Made by a program: the position numbers and the translations under genes
Notes under the pieces: model-generated
Databases searched by the model: none
What the model saw: only the letters and a program-made list of their open reading frames with translations
Told to the model about the DNA's origin: nothing
Shown here: piece by piece, positions 52,668 through 62,640 of the stretch
Layout: each line of letters begins with the position of its first letter
Position numbering within the stretch: the stretch's first letter is position 1
Source of the DNA: Roseibium sp. MMSF_3412
GTDB taxonomy: Bacteria; Pseudomonadota; Alphaproteobacteria; Rhizobiales; Stappiaceae
Direction: 5' to 3'
Assembly (NCBI RefSeq): GCF_030733265.1
Contig: NZ_JASHJI010000003.1
Location: forward strand, 124,001-188,000
Length of the DNA: 64,000 nt

Positions 52668-53669
52668 ATGAGCAATGGCAACTACAGCGTCGGCGGCCAG
52701 GTGGGCGGCGGATTCGGTGCCAGCATGGGTGGCGGTTACGGCGGCCAGGGCGGCGGTTTCGGCGGTGGCGGCGACGGTGGAGACAACGGTGCATCCGGCG
52801 GCGACCTGGTTTTTGACGTCACCACGCAGACCTTCATGGCGGACGTTCTGGAGGCCTCCCGGCATCAGCCCGTGCTCGTCGATTTCTGGGCACCCTGGTG
52901 CGGTCCCTGCAAGCAGCTGACGCCAATCATCGAGGCAGCCGTCAAGGCAGCCGGCGGCGCGGTCAGGCTGGCGAAGATGAATATTGACGATCATCCGGAA
53001 ATCGCCGGACAGATGGGCATCCAGTCCATTCCGGCCGTGGTCGCCTTCAAGGACGGCCAGCCGGTGGACGGCTTCATGGGCGCACAGCAGGAAAGCCAGG
53101 TGAAGGAATTCATCGAAAAGCTGGCCGGGCCGGCTCCGGCGAACCAGACCGATGCCTATCTGGAACAGGGCGCGGCCCTTCTGGCGGAAAACGACTATCC
53201 GCAGGCCGCCCAGATGTTCGGCGCTGTCATGCAGATGGAACCGGACAATGTGAAGGCCATTTCCGGTCTCGCACAGTGTTACCTCGGCGCGGAAGAGCTG
53301 GACCGCGCGAAACAGGCGCTGGAACTCGTTCCGGAAGACAAGCGCTCCGACGAGGCCTATACGGCCGCAAAGGCGGCTTTGGACCTTGCCGAACAAGCCG
53401 CGTCTCTCGGGGATCTTGCTGATTTCCATGACCGCATTGCCAAGGATCCGCTGGATCACCAGGCGCGCTTCGACCTCGCTCTCGGACTTAACGGCAAGGG
53501 CGACAAGGAAGGTGCCGTCGACCAGCTGATCGAGATCGTTCGCCGGGACCGCGAGTGGAACGAGGATGCCGCCCGCAAGCAGCTGCTGCAGTTCTTCGAG
53601 GCCTGGGGATTCAAGGACCCGGCCAGCAATTACGGCCGCCGCAAACTCTCTGCGGTTCTGTTTTCTTGA
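52668..53669 (+). CDS. Thioredoxin-TPR co-chaperone (YbbN/CnoX-like)
   Basis: 333 residues. After an unusual Gly-rich leader (residues 9-45, almost entirely Gly with Ser, Phe, Tyr), a thioredoxin domain carries FWAPWCGPCKQLTPI with Cys78 and Cys81, and the C-terminal half is a TPR-like helical region (AQMFGAVMQMEPDNVKAISG and following). CnoX/YbbN protects proteins from oxidation and hands them to GroEL or DnaK. It leads an operon with the Lon-like and Trm112-like genes. Confidence 0.9.
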   Translation: MSNGNYSVGGQVGGGFGASMGGGYGGQGGGFGGGGDGGDNGASGGDLVFDVTTQTFMADVLEASRHQPVLVDFWAPWCGPCKQLTPIIEAAVKAAGGAVRLAKMNIDDHPEIAGQMGIQSIPAVVAFKDGQPVDGFMGAQQESQVKEFIEKLAGPAPANQTDAYLEQGAALLAENDYPQAAQMFGAVMQMEPDNVKAISGLAQCYLGAEELDRAKQALELVPEDKRSDEAYTAAKAALDLAEQAASLGDLADFHDRIAKDPLDHQARFDLALGLNGKGDKEGAVDQLIEIVRRDREWNEDAARKQLLQFFEAWGFKDPASNYGRRKLSAVLFS

Positions 53670-53754
53670 CGATCGCGCGGAGTGACACACATTTACCGGG
53701 AAGACCGGTTTCAATCGCCGGTGCCTGAACGAACACAATAAAAAGGGCCAGGAG

Positions 53755-54432
53755 ATGCAGGCGGGAAATGCCATTTACGAAACGATTGCGGATCTGCCAC
53801 CTGTGTTGCCCGTCTTCCCGTTGTCCGGAGCGCTGCTTCTTCCCAGAACGCAGCTGCCGCTGAATATTTTCGAACAGCGTTATCTCGACATGGTGGATGC
53901 GGCGCTTTCCGGAAACCGCCTGATCGGCATGGTACAGCCTGCGTCCGAAACCGCGTCCGCCGACACGGACAGCCCTGTTCTGGCCAGTGTCGGATGCGTC
54001 GGCCGGCTGACCAGTTTTCAGGAAACCGGCGACGGCCGCTACCTGATCACGCTTCAGGGCGTTACCCGCTTTGCGCTCGGCAAGGAGCTCGCGACCTACG
54101 GTGCGTTCCGGGAAGTCGAGTGCGATTTTGCTCCCTTTGCAACCGATCTCACCTGCGGTGACGGCGAAGAGGATGTCGACCGCAACGGTCTCCTCAAAAC
54201 GCTGCGCGATTACCTGGACGCCAACAATCTGGAAGCGGACTGGCAAAGCGTCTCGGAAGCGGAAACCGAGGTGCTCGTCAACGCGCTCTGCATGATGTGC
54301 CCGTATGGTCCGCAGGAGAAGCAGGCACTTCTGGAAGCCCGCGACCTGAAGACGCGCGCTGAAACGCTCATTGCAATCACCGAGATGGATCTGGCACGTT
54401 CGCAAAACGACGGCGGCACGACGCTGCAATAA
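53755..54432 (+). CDS. Lon-substrate-binding-domain protein
   Basis: 225 residues consisting of the LON N-terminal domain only: [34 protein letters not shown], then [23 protein letters not shown]. No AAA+ or protease domain follows. Such proteins may act as adaptors or decoys for Lon. Conserved partner of the thioredoxin-TPR and Trm112-like genes in Rhizobiales (from memory). Confidence 0.9.
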   Translation: MQAGNAIYETIADLPPVLPVFPLSGALLLPRTQLPLNIFEQRYLDMVDAALSGNRLIGMVQPASETASADTDSPVLASVGCVGRLTSFQETGDGRYLITLQGVTRFALGKELATYGAFREVECDFAPFATDLTCGDGEEDVDRNGLLKTLRDYLDANNLEADWQSVSEAETEVLVNALCMMCPYGPQEKQALLEARDLKTRAETLIAITEMDLARSQNDGGTTLQ

Positions 54433-54467
54433 TCCGTGCGGTCCGGACCGATCCAGGAGGAAATCCA

Positions 54468-54659
54468 ATGAACGACACGCCCGAACGTCCGGTCGACCGG
54501 AAGCTGCTTGAACTTCTTGTCTGTCCCGTGACCAAGACAACGCTCGAATATGATGCCGAGGCCCGGGAACTGATTTCCAGGTCGGCCAAACTCGCCTATC
54601 CGATCCGGAACGGTATCCCGATCATGCTGCCCGACGAAGCCCGGCAGCTGGAAGAGTAG
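54468..54659 (+). CDS. Trm112-like zinc-ribbon-type protein
   Basis: 63 residues from an ATG with an AGGAGG ribosome binding site: [17 protein letters not shown], then [25 protein letters not shown], the Trm112/YcaR fold. Only one Cys is present, so zinc is probably not bound as in the eukaryotic protein. In bacteria the family is thought to support methyltransferases or lipid-A enzymes. Last gene of the thioredoxin-Lon-like-Trm112 operon. Confidence 0.9.
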   Translation: MNDTPERPVDRKLLELLVCPVTKTTLEYDAEARELISRSAKLAYPIRNGIPIMLPDEARQLEE

Positions 54660-54691
54660 GCCGACAGTTGATCGACCCGCTGGAAATGAAG

Positions 54692-54719
54692 AAAGCCCGG
54701 AGCAATCTCCGGGCTTTTG
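54692..54719. terminator. Bidirectional Rho-independent terminator
   Basis: AAAGCCCGGAG / CTCCGGGCTTT with loop CAAT, followed by further T; lies between the convergent Trm112-like and YggT genes. Confidence 0.9.
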
Positions 54720-54722
54720 TCG

Positions 54723-55019
54723 TTACATGGAGAAGGCGAGCCGGGCGATGAAGCTCTGCAGGAACATGATGATCAGCAGCAGGATGACCGGAGAGATATC
54801 AATGCCCCCGAGATCCGGCAGGATCCGCCTGATCGGCCTGAGTGCCGGCTCCGTCAGATTGTAAAGGACACGTCCGATGGTGTTGATGACCTGGTTGCTC
54901 GAATTCACGATGTTGAACGCATAGAGCCATGAGAAAATGGCGCTTGCGATAATCACCATCGAGTAGAGGTAGAGGGCCGTACTGATGACGTCCAGGAGCG
55001 ATCCGACCAAAGCGTTCAT
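54723..55019 (-). CDS. YggT family membrane protein
   Basis: 98 residues with two hydrophobic segments (about 8-34 and 74-94) and the YggT motif [25 protein letters not shown]. The start was set at MNALVGSLL, preceded by AGGAAA. The family is linked to osmotic stress and, in Gram-positives, cell division; mechanism unknown. Confidence 0.9.
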   Translation of the reverse strand: MNALVGSLLDVISTALYLYSMVIIASAIFSWLYAFNIVNSSNQVINTIGRVLYNLTEPALRPIRRILPDLGGIDISPVILLLIIMFLQSFIARLAFSM

Positions 55020-55250
55020 GTGATTTCCTACTGCCGAAATGCATTTCTTCTCATGTAGCCCCCCTGCCGCGCCGCTGCAAGACGGACTTTCAAGATCCGG
55101 AGATTGATTCAGGGCCCGCCTTTTGCAGGCCTGCGGGTGAATCCGATGCGGAAATGCAACACTTCGCCAAAACAAGGATTCGTTAGGCTTTGAGTAAGGC
55201 TGCTTCGTGCTATCTTGCGCTCAAACGATCTCCATATGGATGTGGCCTTA

Positions 55251-56051
55251 ATGTTCAAGTCTTTGACACGCGTCGTGCTCGCTCTCGCCATGGGCGTGGC
55301 GTCGGGAAGCGCTTTCGCACAGAGCAGTGAAATCTCCGCTGAGGATGCGACCAAACAATTCGTGGTCGACCTTGGCCTCGGTGCGATTGTCAAACCGCGC
55401 TATGAATCCGCGGATTCCTACCTGGTTTACCCGATGCCGATCATTTCGGTTGGCCGCTTTTACCTTCCGGGCCTGGGTCAGGTGGTCGACGGCCGCCGCA
55501 GGACCGGTGTCTTCTTCTTCCCGTCCTTCAACTTTGTTGGTGAACGCAAGGCGAGTGACAGCTCCGATCTGACCGGCACCGACACGGTCGACTGGGCGGT
55601 TGAACTCGGCCTCGGCGGCGGCTTCCGTACGGAGCATTTCCGCGCCTTCGCCGAACTTCGCCAGGGCATCAACGGCCATACCGGCCAGGTCGGCCAGCTG
55701 GGGATCGACGGCATTCTTTACCCCGGTGACAAGTGGGAATTCAGCTTCGGTCCGCGCGCCAGCTTTGCTTCCGGCGAATACATGGACACCTATTTCGGCG
55801 TCACCGCGACAGAAGCTGCCAACAGTGGCGGCCGGCTGACACAGTATGACCCGAGTGCCGGCTTCAAGAGCATCGGTGTTGCCGCTCGCGGCAGCTATGA
55901 CTGGAACGATGACGTGCGCCTGCACATTCGCGGCGGCTATGACCGTCTGATTGGCGATGCGGCCGACAGCCCGATCGCGGAAGCAGGCAGCAAGGACCAG
56001 TTCAGCATCGGCCTCGGTGTCAGCTACCGCTTCGCATTCGACGTCTTTTGA
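55251..56051 (+). CDS. MipA/OmpV family outer membrane protein
   Basis: 266 residues from the ATG giving a signal peptide (hydrophobic 8-18, cleavage near SAFAQ); an ATG five codons earlier is less likely. Alternating beta-strand pattern, with GLGAIVKPRYESADSYLVYPMPIISV and the C-terminal FSIGLGVSYRFAFDVF ending in Phe as outer-membrane barrels do. MipA was described as a scaffold for murein hydrolases; most members are uncharacterised barrels. Confidence 0.87.
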   Translation: MFKSLTRVVLALAMGVASGSAFAQSSEISAEDATKQFVVDLGLGAIVKPRYESADSYLVYPMPIISVGRFYLPGLGQVVDGRRRTGVFFFPSFNFVGERKASDSSDLTGTDTVDWAVELGLGGGFRTEHFRAFAELRQGINGHTGQVGQLGIDGILYPGDKWEFSFGPRASFASGEYMDTYFGVTATEAANSGGRLTQYDPSAGFKSIGVAARGSYDWNDDVRLHIRGGYDRLIGDAADSPIAEAGSKDQFSIGLGVSYRFAFDVF

Positions 56052-56078
56052 ACAGAACGTTTTTCAGCTGCATGACAG

Positions 56079-56106
56079 AAAAAGGAGGCCTTTCGGCCTC
56101 CTTTTT
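56079..56106. terminator. Bidirectional Rho-independent terminator
   Basis: AAAAAGGAGGCC / GGCCTCCTTTTT with loop TTTC, between the convergent MipA and pentapeptide-repeat genes. Confidence 0.92.
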
Positions 56107-56138
56107 CTTTGGTTGGACGCAGCTTGGCATCCCTTGCT

Positions 56139-56969
56139 TCAGTAAGAGCACTCGATCAGTTCGATGCCTTTGGGCAGCTTGGTGGTCTCGTCACCGCAAG
56201 CCCCCAGGATCCGGCTCGGATCGAGATTGTCCGCGCCGGTCAGGTCCGCACCGACAAGACGCGTGCGGCGCAGCAGCGCACCGTCAAAGTCGACATTCGT
56301 CAGATTGGCATTCGAAAGATCTGCGCTGACCAGCCGCACGCCTGAAAAATCCGCTCCGGAAAAATCCGCGCCGTCCGCCTTGATCCGGTCGAGCTTGCCC
56401 TGGCGAATGCGTGCATTCTTGAAATTCGCGCCGCTCAGATCCACCCGTTCCAGGTTCACGCCATCCATCTTGGCACCCTCGAACGATGCGCCAACGGCGA
56501 CCGACCGGATGAAGGCGGCGTTGCGCAGGTCGGCATTGTCGAAAACGGCACCATTGGCAATGCTGGCGTTGAGATCCGCATCGCGCAGATCGACGCCGGT
56601 AAGGTTGGCATCGGTGAAATCGGCTTTCTCAAGATCGGCTGAACGCATATTCGCGCCGGTAAAATTGCTTCCGGCGAAATTGGCCCGCTCGGCTTCCGCA
56701 CGCCGCAAGTCGGAATTGCGGAAATCGCCTCCGGTCAGGACGGCTTCCTTCAGATCCGTTTCGCGAAGGTTGGTGCGGTTGAAATCAGGGTTTTCGACAT
56801 TCAGAAACCTGAACTCGGTCAGTCTCAGATCGCATTTGGGGCAGCCGCCGTTCTCCTTGATCTCGGCCATTTTCTCTTCATCGCTGCCCGCCTGAACGGC
56901 ATGCGCAAACGACAAAAAAGCCACCGCGCCCAGAACTCCTGCCAGACAATTCGCAAACCGGTTCTTCAT
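56139..56969 (-). CDS. Exported pentapeptide-repeat protein
   Basis: 276 residues. A signal peptide (hydrophobic 9-24, cleavage near VQAGS) precedes about 30 tandem A(D/N)LXX-type repeats from residue ~50 to ~255 (for instance ANFAGSNFTGANMRSADLEK), which form a right-handed quadrilateral beta-helix. Cys at CPKCDLR and near the C-terminus (ILGACGDE, LIECSY) could form disulfides. Export makes a gyrase-protecting role unlikely. Function unknown. Confidence 0.88.
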   Translation of the reverse strand: MKNRFANCLAGVLGAVAFLSFAHAVQAGSDEEKMAEIKENGGCPKCDLRLTEFRFLNVENPDFNRTNLRETDLKEAVLTGGDFRNSDLRRAEAERANFAGSNFTGANMRSADLEKADFTDANLTGVDLRDADLNASIANGAVFDNADLRNAAFIRSVAVGASFEGAKMDGVNLERVDLSGANFKNARIRQGKLDRIKADGADFSGADFSGVRLVSADLSNANLTNVDFDGALLRRTRLVGADLTGADNLDPSRILGACGDETTKLPKGIELIECSY

Positions 56970-57437
56970 TCCAAAACCTTTTTTCTCAACCTGACCTAAA
57001 GATAGGTATCCAACAGCAACAGTTTAAGGAGCGTTTCTGTCGAGAAAACGCCCGTTGACAAAAATGCTATGAAATTGCGGTCGAAATAGCATCCAAATTG
57101 TGCATCGCGCAGGATCAGCGCACGTGCCGCCTGGATTTTTCCGGGGGAACGATGCGGGAAGAAAGAAGCGGGCGGGGTCGCAGATGCCCGCTTCTTTCGA
57201 CCACATAAGGCGCTGACGACGCACAACCTGACAATCAGCGTGCCAATCACATCGCAAAACGCTTGCCAGTTTCTTGCGCGCACAGAACACCCAGATTTAG
57301 TTACCAACCCACGCGCAGACACAAAATGCTGATTTTGTTCAGGAAGTCTTCACATGTCATGCATTGCATTCTGCAACGCTGGTTGCGAACAGGGCTAACA
57401 AAGCGTTAACCGCCTTTGAGATTGCGGCCGCATCAAT
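56970..57437. other. Gene-free region with one strong inverted repeat
   Basis: 468 bases without a credible gene. The one clear feature is a 13-bp perfect inverted repeat GAAAGAAGCGGGC (57161-57173) / GCCCGCTTCTTTC (57186-57198) with a 12-base loop; it is not followed by a T-tract. Promoters for the pentapeptide gene should lie at the left end. Confidence 0.5.
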
Positions 57438-58451
57438 TCAGGCGAACTCATCCCGCAGATCGATCGTCGAACGCTTGCCGATATCGTCGAAATGAGTGTC
57501 CAGCCATTCTTTTGCGGTCGCACGTCCGAGGTCCCGCAATTCGGTAAGAAAGGCCCATTCGGCATTCATCTTGGACGAAGCCTGCAGCGGCTTGAGCTCG
57601 CGTGCAAAGATCCGGTGCATGTGAACCTTCATGTACTCGTCCTTGGAGAGTTTCCCCTCCTCGATCAGCCGTGTGACGAAATCGATGGCCCGCAGCTCCC
57701 TCAAGAGCGTGGAATTGAACGTGATCTCGTTCAGACGGTTGACGATTTCCCGTGCGGTTCTGGGAAGTTCACGCCGTTCAAGCGGGTTGATCTGGATGAG
57801 AACGACATCCGGCGTATCGGTATTGTAGAAGAGCGGATAGAGCGGCGGATTGCCCATGTAGCCGCCATCCCAGTAAGGCTCGCCGTCAATCTCCACAGCC
57901 TGGTAAAGCTGCGGCAGGCAAGCCGAAGCCATGACCGCATCCAGCGTGACTTCCTTTTCGCTGAAGACGCGGATCTTGCCGGAAAAGACATTTGTCGCGG
58001 CGATGAACAGCTTGACCCCGGAACAGCAATGAACCTTCTCGAAATCGACCATTTTCTCCACGACATCGCGGAGCGGATTGACGTTGAGAGGATTGAACTC
58101 GTAAGGGGACGCGAAGCGCGACAAAACGTCGAAATAGAGATAGCTCGGAGAATGGTCGAGGCTCCAGTTTCCAAGCATGACATCCAGCGGCGAGCGCTGG
58201 ATGGGACTGAAGCGGGCCTCGTCGCTGACCTCGCGCCAGAAGGCCTCGAGGCTCGCGCGGGCACCCTCCTCGCCGCCCGCCTCCATGCCGCTTGCCAGCA
58301 CCACCGCGTTCATGGCTCCGGCGGACGTGCCGGTTATCGCCTCGATGGAAAAGCGGCTGTCCTCCAGAAACCAGTCGAGCACACCCCAGGTAAAGGCGCC
58401 ATGCGCGCCGCCACCTTGCAAAGCGAGATTGATCTTCTTGGCAGCAGTCAC
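57438..58451 (-). CDS. Patatin-like phospholipase
   Basis: 337 residues from a GTG with GGAAAGG upstream. Oxyanion motif GGGAHG (13-18), nucleophile Ser43 in GTSAG, catalytic Asp195 in YWDGGYMGN. The C-terminal part is helical. Its gene follows 3-hydroxybutyrate dehydrogenase by 36 bases, an arrangement known in Rhizobiales that suggests a role in polyhydroxybutyrate granule or lipid turnover, though this is inference. Confidence 0.9.
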   Translation of the reverse strand: MTAAKKINLALQGGGAHGAFTWGVLDWFLEDSRFSIEAITGTSAGAMNAVVLASGMEAGGEEGARASLEAFWREVSDEARFSPIQRSPLDVMLGNWSLDHSPSYLYFDVLSRFASPYEFNPLNVNPLRDVVEKMVDFEKVHCCSGVKLFIAATNVFSGKIRVFSEKEVTLDAVMASACLPQLYQAVEIDGEPYWDGGYMGNPPLYPLFYNTDTPDVVLIQINPLERRELPRTAREIVNRLNEITFNSTLLRELRAIDFVTRLIEEGKLSKDEYMKVHMHRIFARELKPLQASSKMNAEWAFLTELRDLGRATAKEWLDTHFDDIGKRSTIDLRDEFA

Positions 58452-58487
58452 GTCCGACGCCTTTCCGGAAGGTTGACCTTTGGAATC

Positions 58488-59270
58488 CTATTGGGCGGTC
58501 CAGCCACCATCGATCGGCAAGACCGAACCGGTGATCGACGCCGCCGTATCGCTGCACAGGAAGACGGCATAACCGGCAACCTGGTCGACCGTCACGAATT
58601 CCTTGGTCGGCTGCGCCTTGAGCATCACCTCTTTCTTGACCTGTTCCTCGGTCATGTTGCGCGCCTTCATGGTATCGGGGATCTGCGCCTCGACAAGCGG
58701 TGTCCAGACATAGCCCGGGCAGATCGCGTTCACCGTGATCCCCTGCTCGGCGACCTCCAGGGCGACGGTTTTTGTCAGGCCTGCAATTCCGTGTTTCGCG
58801 GCAACATAGGCGGATTTGTAGGGAGAGGCCACGAGCGCGTGCGCGGAGGCCGTGTTGATCACCCGGCCCCAGCCGCGCTGTTTCATGCCTGGCAGGGCAG
58901 CCCGGATCGCGTGAAAGGCCGAAGACAGGTTGATCGCGATGATCGCGTCCCACTTGTCGACGGGAAACTCGTCCACCGGCGAAACAAACTGGATGCCGGC
59001 ATTGTTGACCAGGATGTCGACGGATCCGAATTCCTTTTCAGCATCGGCCACCATGGCCGCGATCTCGTCCGCTTTGAGCATGTTGGCCGGCGAATAAGAA
59101 CAACGGACACCGAACTCGGCTTCGATCGACGCCCGGGTCCTTTCAATTTCATCGCCGTCACCAAGACCGTTGATAACGACATTGGCGCCCTGCGCGGCGA
59201 AAGCGCGGGCACAGCCAAGGCCGATCCCCGAGGTCGATCCGGTCACGACGGCGGTTTTGTTGGAAAGCAT
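58488..59270 (-). CDS. bdhA: 3-hydroxybutyrate dehydrogenase
   Basis: 260 residues from an ATG with GGGAGA upstream. SDR motifs: TGSTSGIG (10-17), NNAG (89-92), catalytic Ser142, Tyr155, Lys159 (YVAAK). The segment GYVWTPLVEAQIPD and PIDGGWTAQ at the end are typical of D-3-hydroxybutyrate dehydrogenases, which oxidise (R)-3-hydroxybutyrate to acetoacetate during PHB use. In an operon with the patatin gene. Confidence 0.93.
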   Translation of the reverse strand: MLSNKTAVVTGSTSGIGLGCARAFAAQGANVVINGLGDGDEIERTRASIEAEFGVRCSYSPANMLKADEIAAMVADAEKEFGSVDILVNNAGIQFVSPVDEFPVDKWDAIIAINLSSAFHAIRAALPGMKQRGWGRVINTASAHALVASPYKSAYVAAKHGIAGLTKTVALEVAEQGITVNAICPGYVWTPLVEAQIPDTMKARNMTEEQVKKEVMLKAQPTKEFVTVDQVAGYAVFLCSDTAASITGSVLPIDGGWTAQ

Positions 59271-59394
59271 GCGGGATCTCCCAGGAAAGAAAAATGCTGG
59301 AGCCACATTTCACCAGTTATCGCCGCACTGCAACATCACAATGATGAAAAGTGATGCGACATCCGAGCCGCATCCGGAAGATAGGAGGGTGCCT

Positions 59395-60282
59395 TCAGTC
59401 CCGCTTGACACGCTGCGCACCGGCAAGCGCCTTGTGCGCGCGCTCCCTGGCAACCTGCCTTTGGGCATCGGCCTGCACGTAGTCCTCTTCACGCAAACCG
59501 AGTTGTTCGGCAAAGCGCTCGCGGATCAGCCCGTAGAACGTTGCATGCAGACTGGAAAAGACCCAGACCAGGATCAGCATGGTGCCCATCGGGAATATCG
59601 CCGACCGGATCTGCTGCCAGAGATCGCTTGACGGCACCAGCCCGTCGCTCACACTCAGAAGAAAGCCCCAGACGAAAATCAGGAACGCGGCCAGAAGGCT
59701 CATGATCAGTGCCGCAAAGGCCATTGCCCAGCCCATTCCCGAGGTCGCATGCCAGCTTTCCTTCAGGGTCAGCGGATCGTCAACGGCCGCCGCGGGCAGG
59801 ACAACGGAGAAACGCTGAACCACCATCAGCGCGATGAACGGCGCAAACACCATCAGAAGCGCACCCAGGCCGCCGGTCAGAGCAGCGGCAATCGACGCAG
59901 CGATGATGAGCGGAATAAGCGACAGGAACCCGATCAGGCCAAGGACGATCTGGAAGAAAATCACCCTCAGGGTCCGTCTTCCGACCACGACCGGAAAGTC
60001 GCGCGCATCGATCAGGATGCGCCGGACATAGGCAATCGCAATGGAAAACCCGACCAGCAGATTGGCGAGGGCAGCAAGTGTGCGAAGCGCACCCTCATCC
60101 GCCTTGGCGACCGGCTCCGTCATGTAAGACACCGTCGAAAACCCGCTTTCGGGCATCAGTGCGGACCCAATGGCAAAGTTGAGCGCGAGCAGCAGCAGGA
60201 TATAGGCCCAGCCGGTTCTGAAAACCGTACCGACATTGTGTTGCGCCAGGGACAATGATCGTTCCAGCACGGTAATGAACAT
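59395..60282 (-). CDS. Multi-span membrane protein of unknown function
   Basis: 295 residues with about six hydrophobic segments; start chosen at MFITVLERSLSLAQHN with GGGGGC upstream. The middle has RRTLRVIFFQIVLGLIGFL and the pattern of glycerophosphodiesterase-associated or DUF4013-like membrane domains, but I cannot assign it. The last 40 residues are soluble and charged (ADAQRQVARERAHKAL). Alone between bdhA and ispG (divergent). Confidence 0.65.
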   Translation of the reverse strand: MFITVLERSLSLAQHNVGTVFRTGWAYILLLLALNFAIGSALMPESGFSTVSYMTEPVAKADEGALRTLAALANLLVGFSIAIAYVRRILIDARDFPVVVGRRTLRVIFFQIVLGLIGFLSLIPLIIAASIAAALTGGLGALLMVFAPFIALMVVQRFSVVLPAAAVDDPLTLKESWHATSGMGWAMAFAALIMSLLAAFLIFVWGFLLSVSDGLVPSSDLWQQIRSAIFPMGTMLILVWVFSSLHATFYGLIRERFAEQLGLREEDYVQADAQRQVARERAHKALAGAQRVKRD

Positions 60283-60468
60283 GAATTGCCCCCAAGGATG
60301 ACCGACACGCTTCACTATAGGTAGAAATTCTTTAGGAAATCGCTAGCGCCGCACCCGACAAGGCCCAAATCCGCACGCTTTTCGCCGCAGATGTCGATCC
60401 AGCGCTGGAAACTTTGACCAAATTCCCTCATATGGTGGGCAAACATCCTCAACCTGTTGGCTTCAGTC

Positions 60469-61728
60469 ATGATCGATGATTTCGCAAAACCTATGCCCCG
60501 CCGAAAGTCCGTTGGCGTCATGGTCGGCAATGTCCAGGTTGGTGGTGATGCGCCGATTGTCGTTCAGTCCATGACCAACACCGACACAGCCGATGCGGAT
60601 TCCACGGTTGCCCAGGTGGCGGCGCTCGCCCGATCCGGGTCGGAGGTCGTCCGCATCACGGTGGACCGGGCGGAAGCTGCGGCCCAGGTTCCGCGCATCA
60701 AGGAACGGCTTCAGCGGATCGGCATCGATGTGCCGCTGGTCGGCGATTTTCACTATATCGGCCACAAGCTGCTGACTGACTATCCCGATTGCGCCGCCGC
60801 GCTCGACAAGTACCGTATCAATCCGGGCAATGTCGGTTTCAAGGCCAAGCGCGACACGCAGTTCTCTCAGATCATCGACATCGCGCTCAAGCACGACAAA
60901 CCGGTGCGCATCGGCGTCAACTGGGGGTCGCTCGACCAGGAACTGCTCACCAAGCTCATGGACGAGAATGCAGAGAGCGCCAACCCGGTGTCCGCGGCGG
61001 CGGTCATGCGAGAGGCGATCATCCAGTCCGGTCTCCTGTCGGCGGAGCGGGCCGAAAATCTCGGCATGGGCCGCGACAAGATCATCCTGTCGGCAAAGGT
61101 CAGCCAGGTGCAGGACCTGATTGCCGTTTACGCCGATCTCGCGCGCCGCTGCGACTATGCGCTCCATCTCGGCCTGACCGAGGCCGGCATGGGCACCAAG
61201 GGCATCGTCTCATCGGCCGCCTCCATGGGCATTCTTCTGCAGCAAGGCATCGGCGACACCATCCGCGTCTCTCTGACCCCGGAACCGGGCGGCGACCGCA
61301 CCCGCGAAGTCCAGGTGGCGCAGGAACTTCTGCAGGTCATGGGGTTCAGGGCATTCGTGCCCGTCGTGGCGGCGTGCCCGGGATGCGGCCGCACGACCTC
61401 GACTGTCTTCCAGGAACTGGCCAGCGACATCCAGGACCATATCCGTGAATCGATGCCGACATGGCGCGAGCAGTATCCGGGTGTCGAAAGCCTGAATGTC
61501 GCGGTCATGGGCTGCATCGTGAACGGCCCGGGAGAATCCAAACACGCTGACATCGGCATTTCCTTGCCGGGCACCGGCGAAACCCCGTCGGCCCCCGTCT
61601 TTGTGGACGGCGAGAAAGTCACGACGCTGCGGGGTGAAGGCATTGCGGACGAGTTCAAGAAAATGGTGTTGGACTATATCGAAAAGCGCTACGGCACCGG
61701 TTCGAAATCATCGTCCGATGCAGCCTGA
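60469..61728 (+). CDS. ispG: 4-hydroxy-3-methylbut-2-en-1-yl diphosphate synthase
   Basis: 419 residues from the ATG (a TTG four codons earlier is possible). [19 protein letters not shown] and [20 protein letters not shown] at the start, cluster cysteines in [10 protein letters not shown] and [11 protein letters not shown]. IspG is the [4Fe-4S] enzyme converting MEcPP to HMBPP in the MEP isoprenoid pathway. The pyridoxal kinase gene follows after 21 bases. Confidence 0.97.
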   Translation: MIDDFAKPMPRRKSVGVMVGNVQVGGDAPIVVQSMTNTDTADADSTVAQVAALARSGSEVVRITVDRAEAAAQVPRIKERLQRIGIDVPLVGDFHYIGHKLLTDYPDCAAALDKYRINPGNVGFKAKRDTQFSQIIDIALKHDKPVRIGVNWGSLDQELLTKLMDENAESANPVSAAAVMREAIIQSGLLSAERAENLGMGRDKIILSAKVSQVQDLIAVYADLARRCDYALHLGLTEAGMGTKGIVSSAASMGILLQQGIGDTIRVSLTPEPGGDRTREVQVAQELLQVMGFRAFVPVVAACPGCGRTTSTVFQELASDIQDHIRESMPTWREQYPGVESLNVAVMGCIVNGPGESKHADIGISLPGTGETPSAPVFVDGEKVTTLRGEGIADEFKKMVLDYIEKRYGTGSKSSSDAA

Positions 61729-61749
61729 TCCGGCCGAAAGACAGTTTCC

Positions 61750-62640
61750 ATGATGCAGCCCGAACCGCAAAAAGCGCCGCTTCTGGTGATCACGTCCCAG
61801 GTCGTCCGGGGCGGTATCAGCGGCCGTGGTCTTTCCTTTGCACTGGAACGGATCGGACATGACGTCTGGTTTTTGCCGACGGTTCTGCTGCCCTGGCATC
61901 CAGGACAGGGCAAGGGCACGCGCATCACCGCCCCATCCGATGATTTTGCAGCGCTCGCCGGCGATCTTGCCGCCTCTCCCAAACTCGCCGAACTCGGCGG
62001 CATCATGACAGGCTATCTCGGCAACGCCGAACAGGCAGCGCCGGTTGCCGGACTGGTCAGGGCCGTGAAGAAAGCCAACCCGGACGCACTCTACCTGTGC
62101 GACCCGGTCATCGGTGACCATCACAGTGCCAGCGGCGGCGGCCTCTATGTTCCCAAGGCAACGGCAGAGGCGATCCGCGACGAACTGGTACCGCTGGCCG
62201 ATATCGTAACGCCCAATTCCTTTGAGCTTGGCTGGTTGACGCAGCGCGATGTGGAGACGGAACTCCAGAACCTTTCCGCCGCACGCGCGCTTGGCGCAGC
62301 GCGGGTTCTGATCACCTCGTCGCCGGCGCTTCGCCGCAATTCGATCGCCAACCTGCTTGCCGCTCCGCGCGGCGCAGTCGCGGCCGAGCATGCCGTCATA
62401 GACAATCCGCCCCACGGCACCGGAGATCTCATCGCCGGTCTGTTCCTGTCGAACATATTGGCGGGGTTTGACGATGAAGAAGCCCTGAAGCGGGCCTCCG
62501 CATCGGTGTTCGAGCTGGTTGCCCGGAGCGTCAAGAAAGGTGCCGATGAACTGCTCTTTGCCGAAGAGCAGCAATCTGTGGTGCGCGCGATGGCGCTGGT
62601 GACGTCCCGCCGCGTTGTGGAATCGAGAAGCCGTGCCTGA
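61750..62640 (+). CDS. pdxY: Pyridoxal kinase (PdxY-type)
   Basis: 296 residues of the ribokinase/PfkB-like fold. Early VVRGGISGRGLSFAL, MTGYLGN, YLCDPVIGDHHS and the phosphate-binding/catalytic PPHGTGDLIAGLF. It phosphorylates pyridoxal in the vitamin B6 salvage pathway. Its 3' end overlaps the GTG of the next gene by eight bases. Confidence 0.87.
   Translation: MMQPEPQKAPLLVITSQVVRGGISGRGLSFALERIGHDVWFLPTVLLPWHPGQGKGTRITAPSDDFAALAGDLAASPKLAELGGIMTGYLGNAEQAAPVAGLVRAVKKANPDALYLCDPVIGDHHSASGGGLYVPKATAEAIRDELVPLADIVTPNSFELGWLTQRDVETELQNLSAARALGAARVLITSSPALRRNSIANLLAAPRGAVAAEHAVIDNPPHGTGDLIAGLFLSNILAGFDDEEALKRASASVFELVARSVKKGADELLFAEEQQSVVRAMALVTSRRVVESRSRA

Noticed and set aside
57492-59354. 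A 620-codon open frame on the + strand
   Set aside because: It lies antisense to the clear patatin and bdhA genes, has no family resemblance, and long antisense frames are expected in GC-rich coding DNA.
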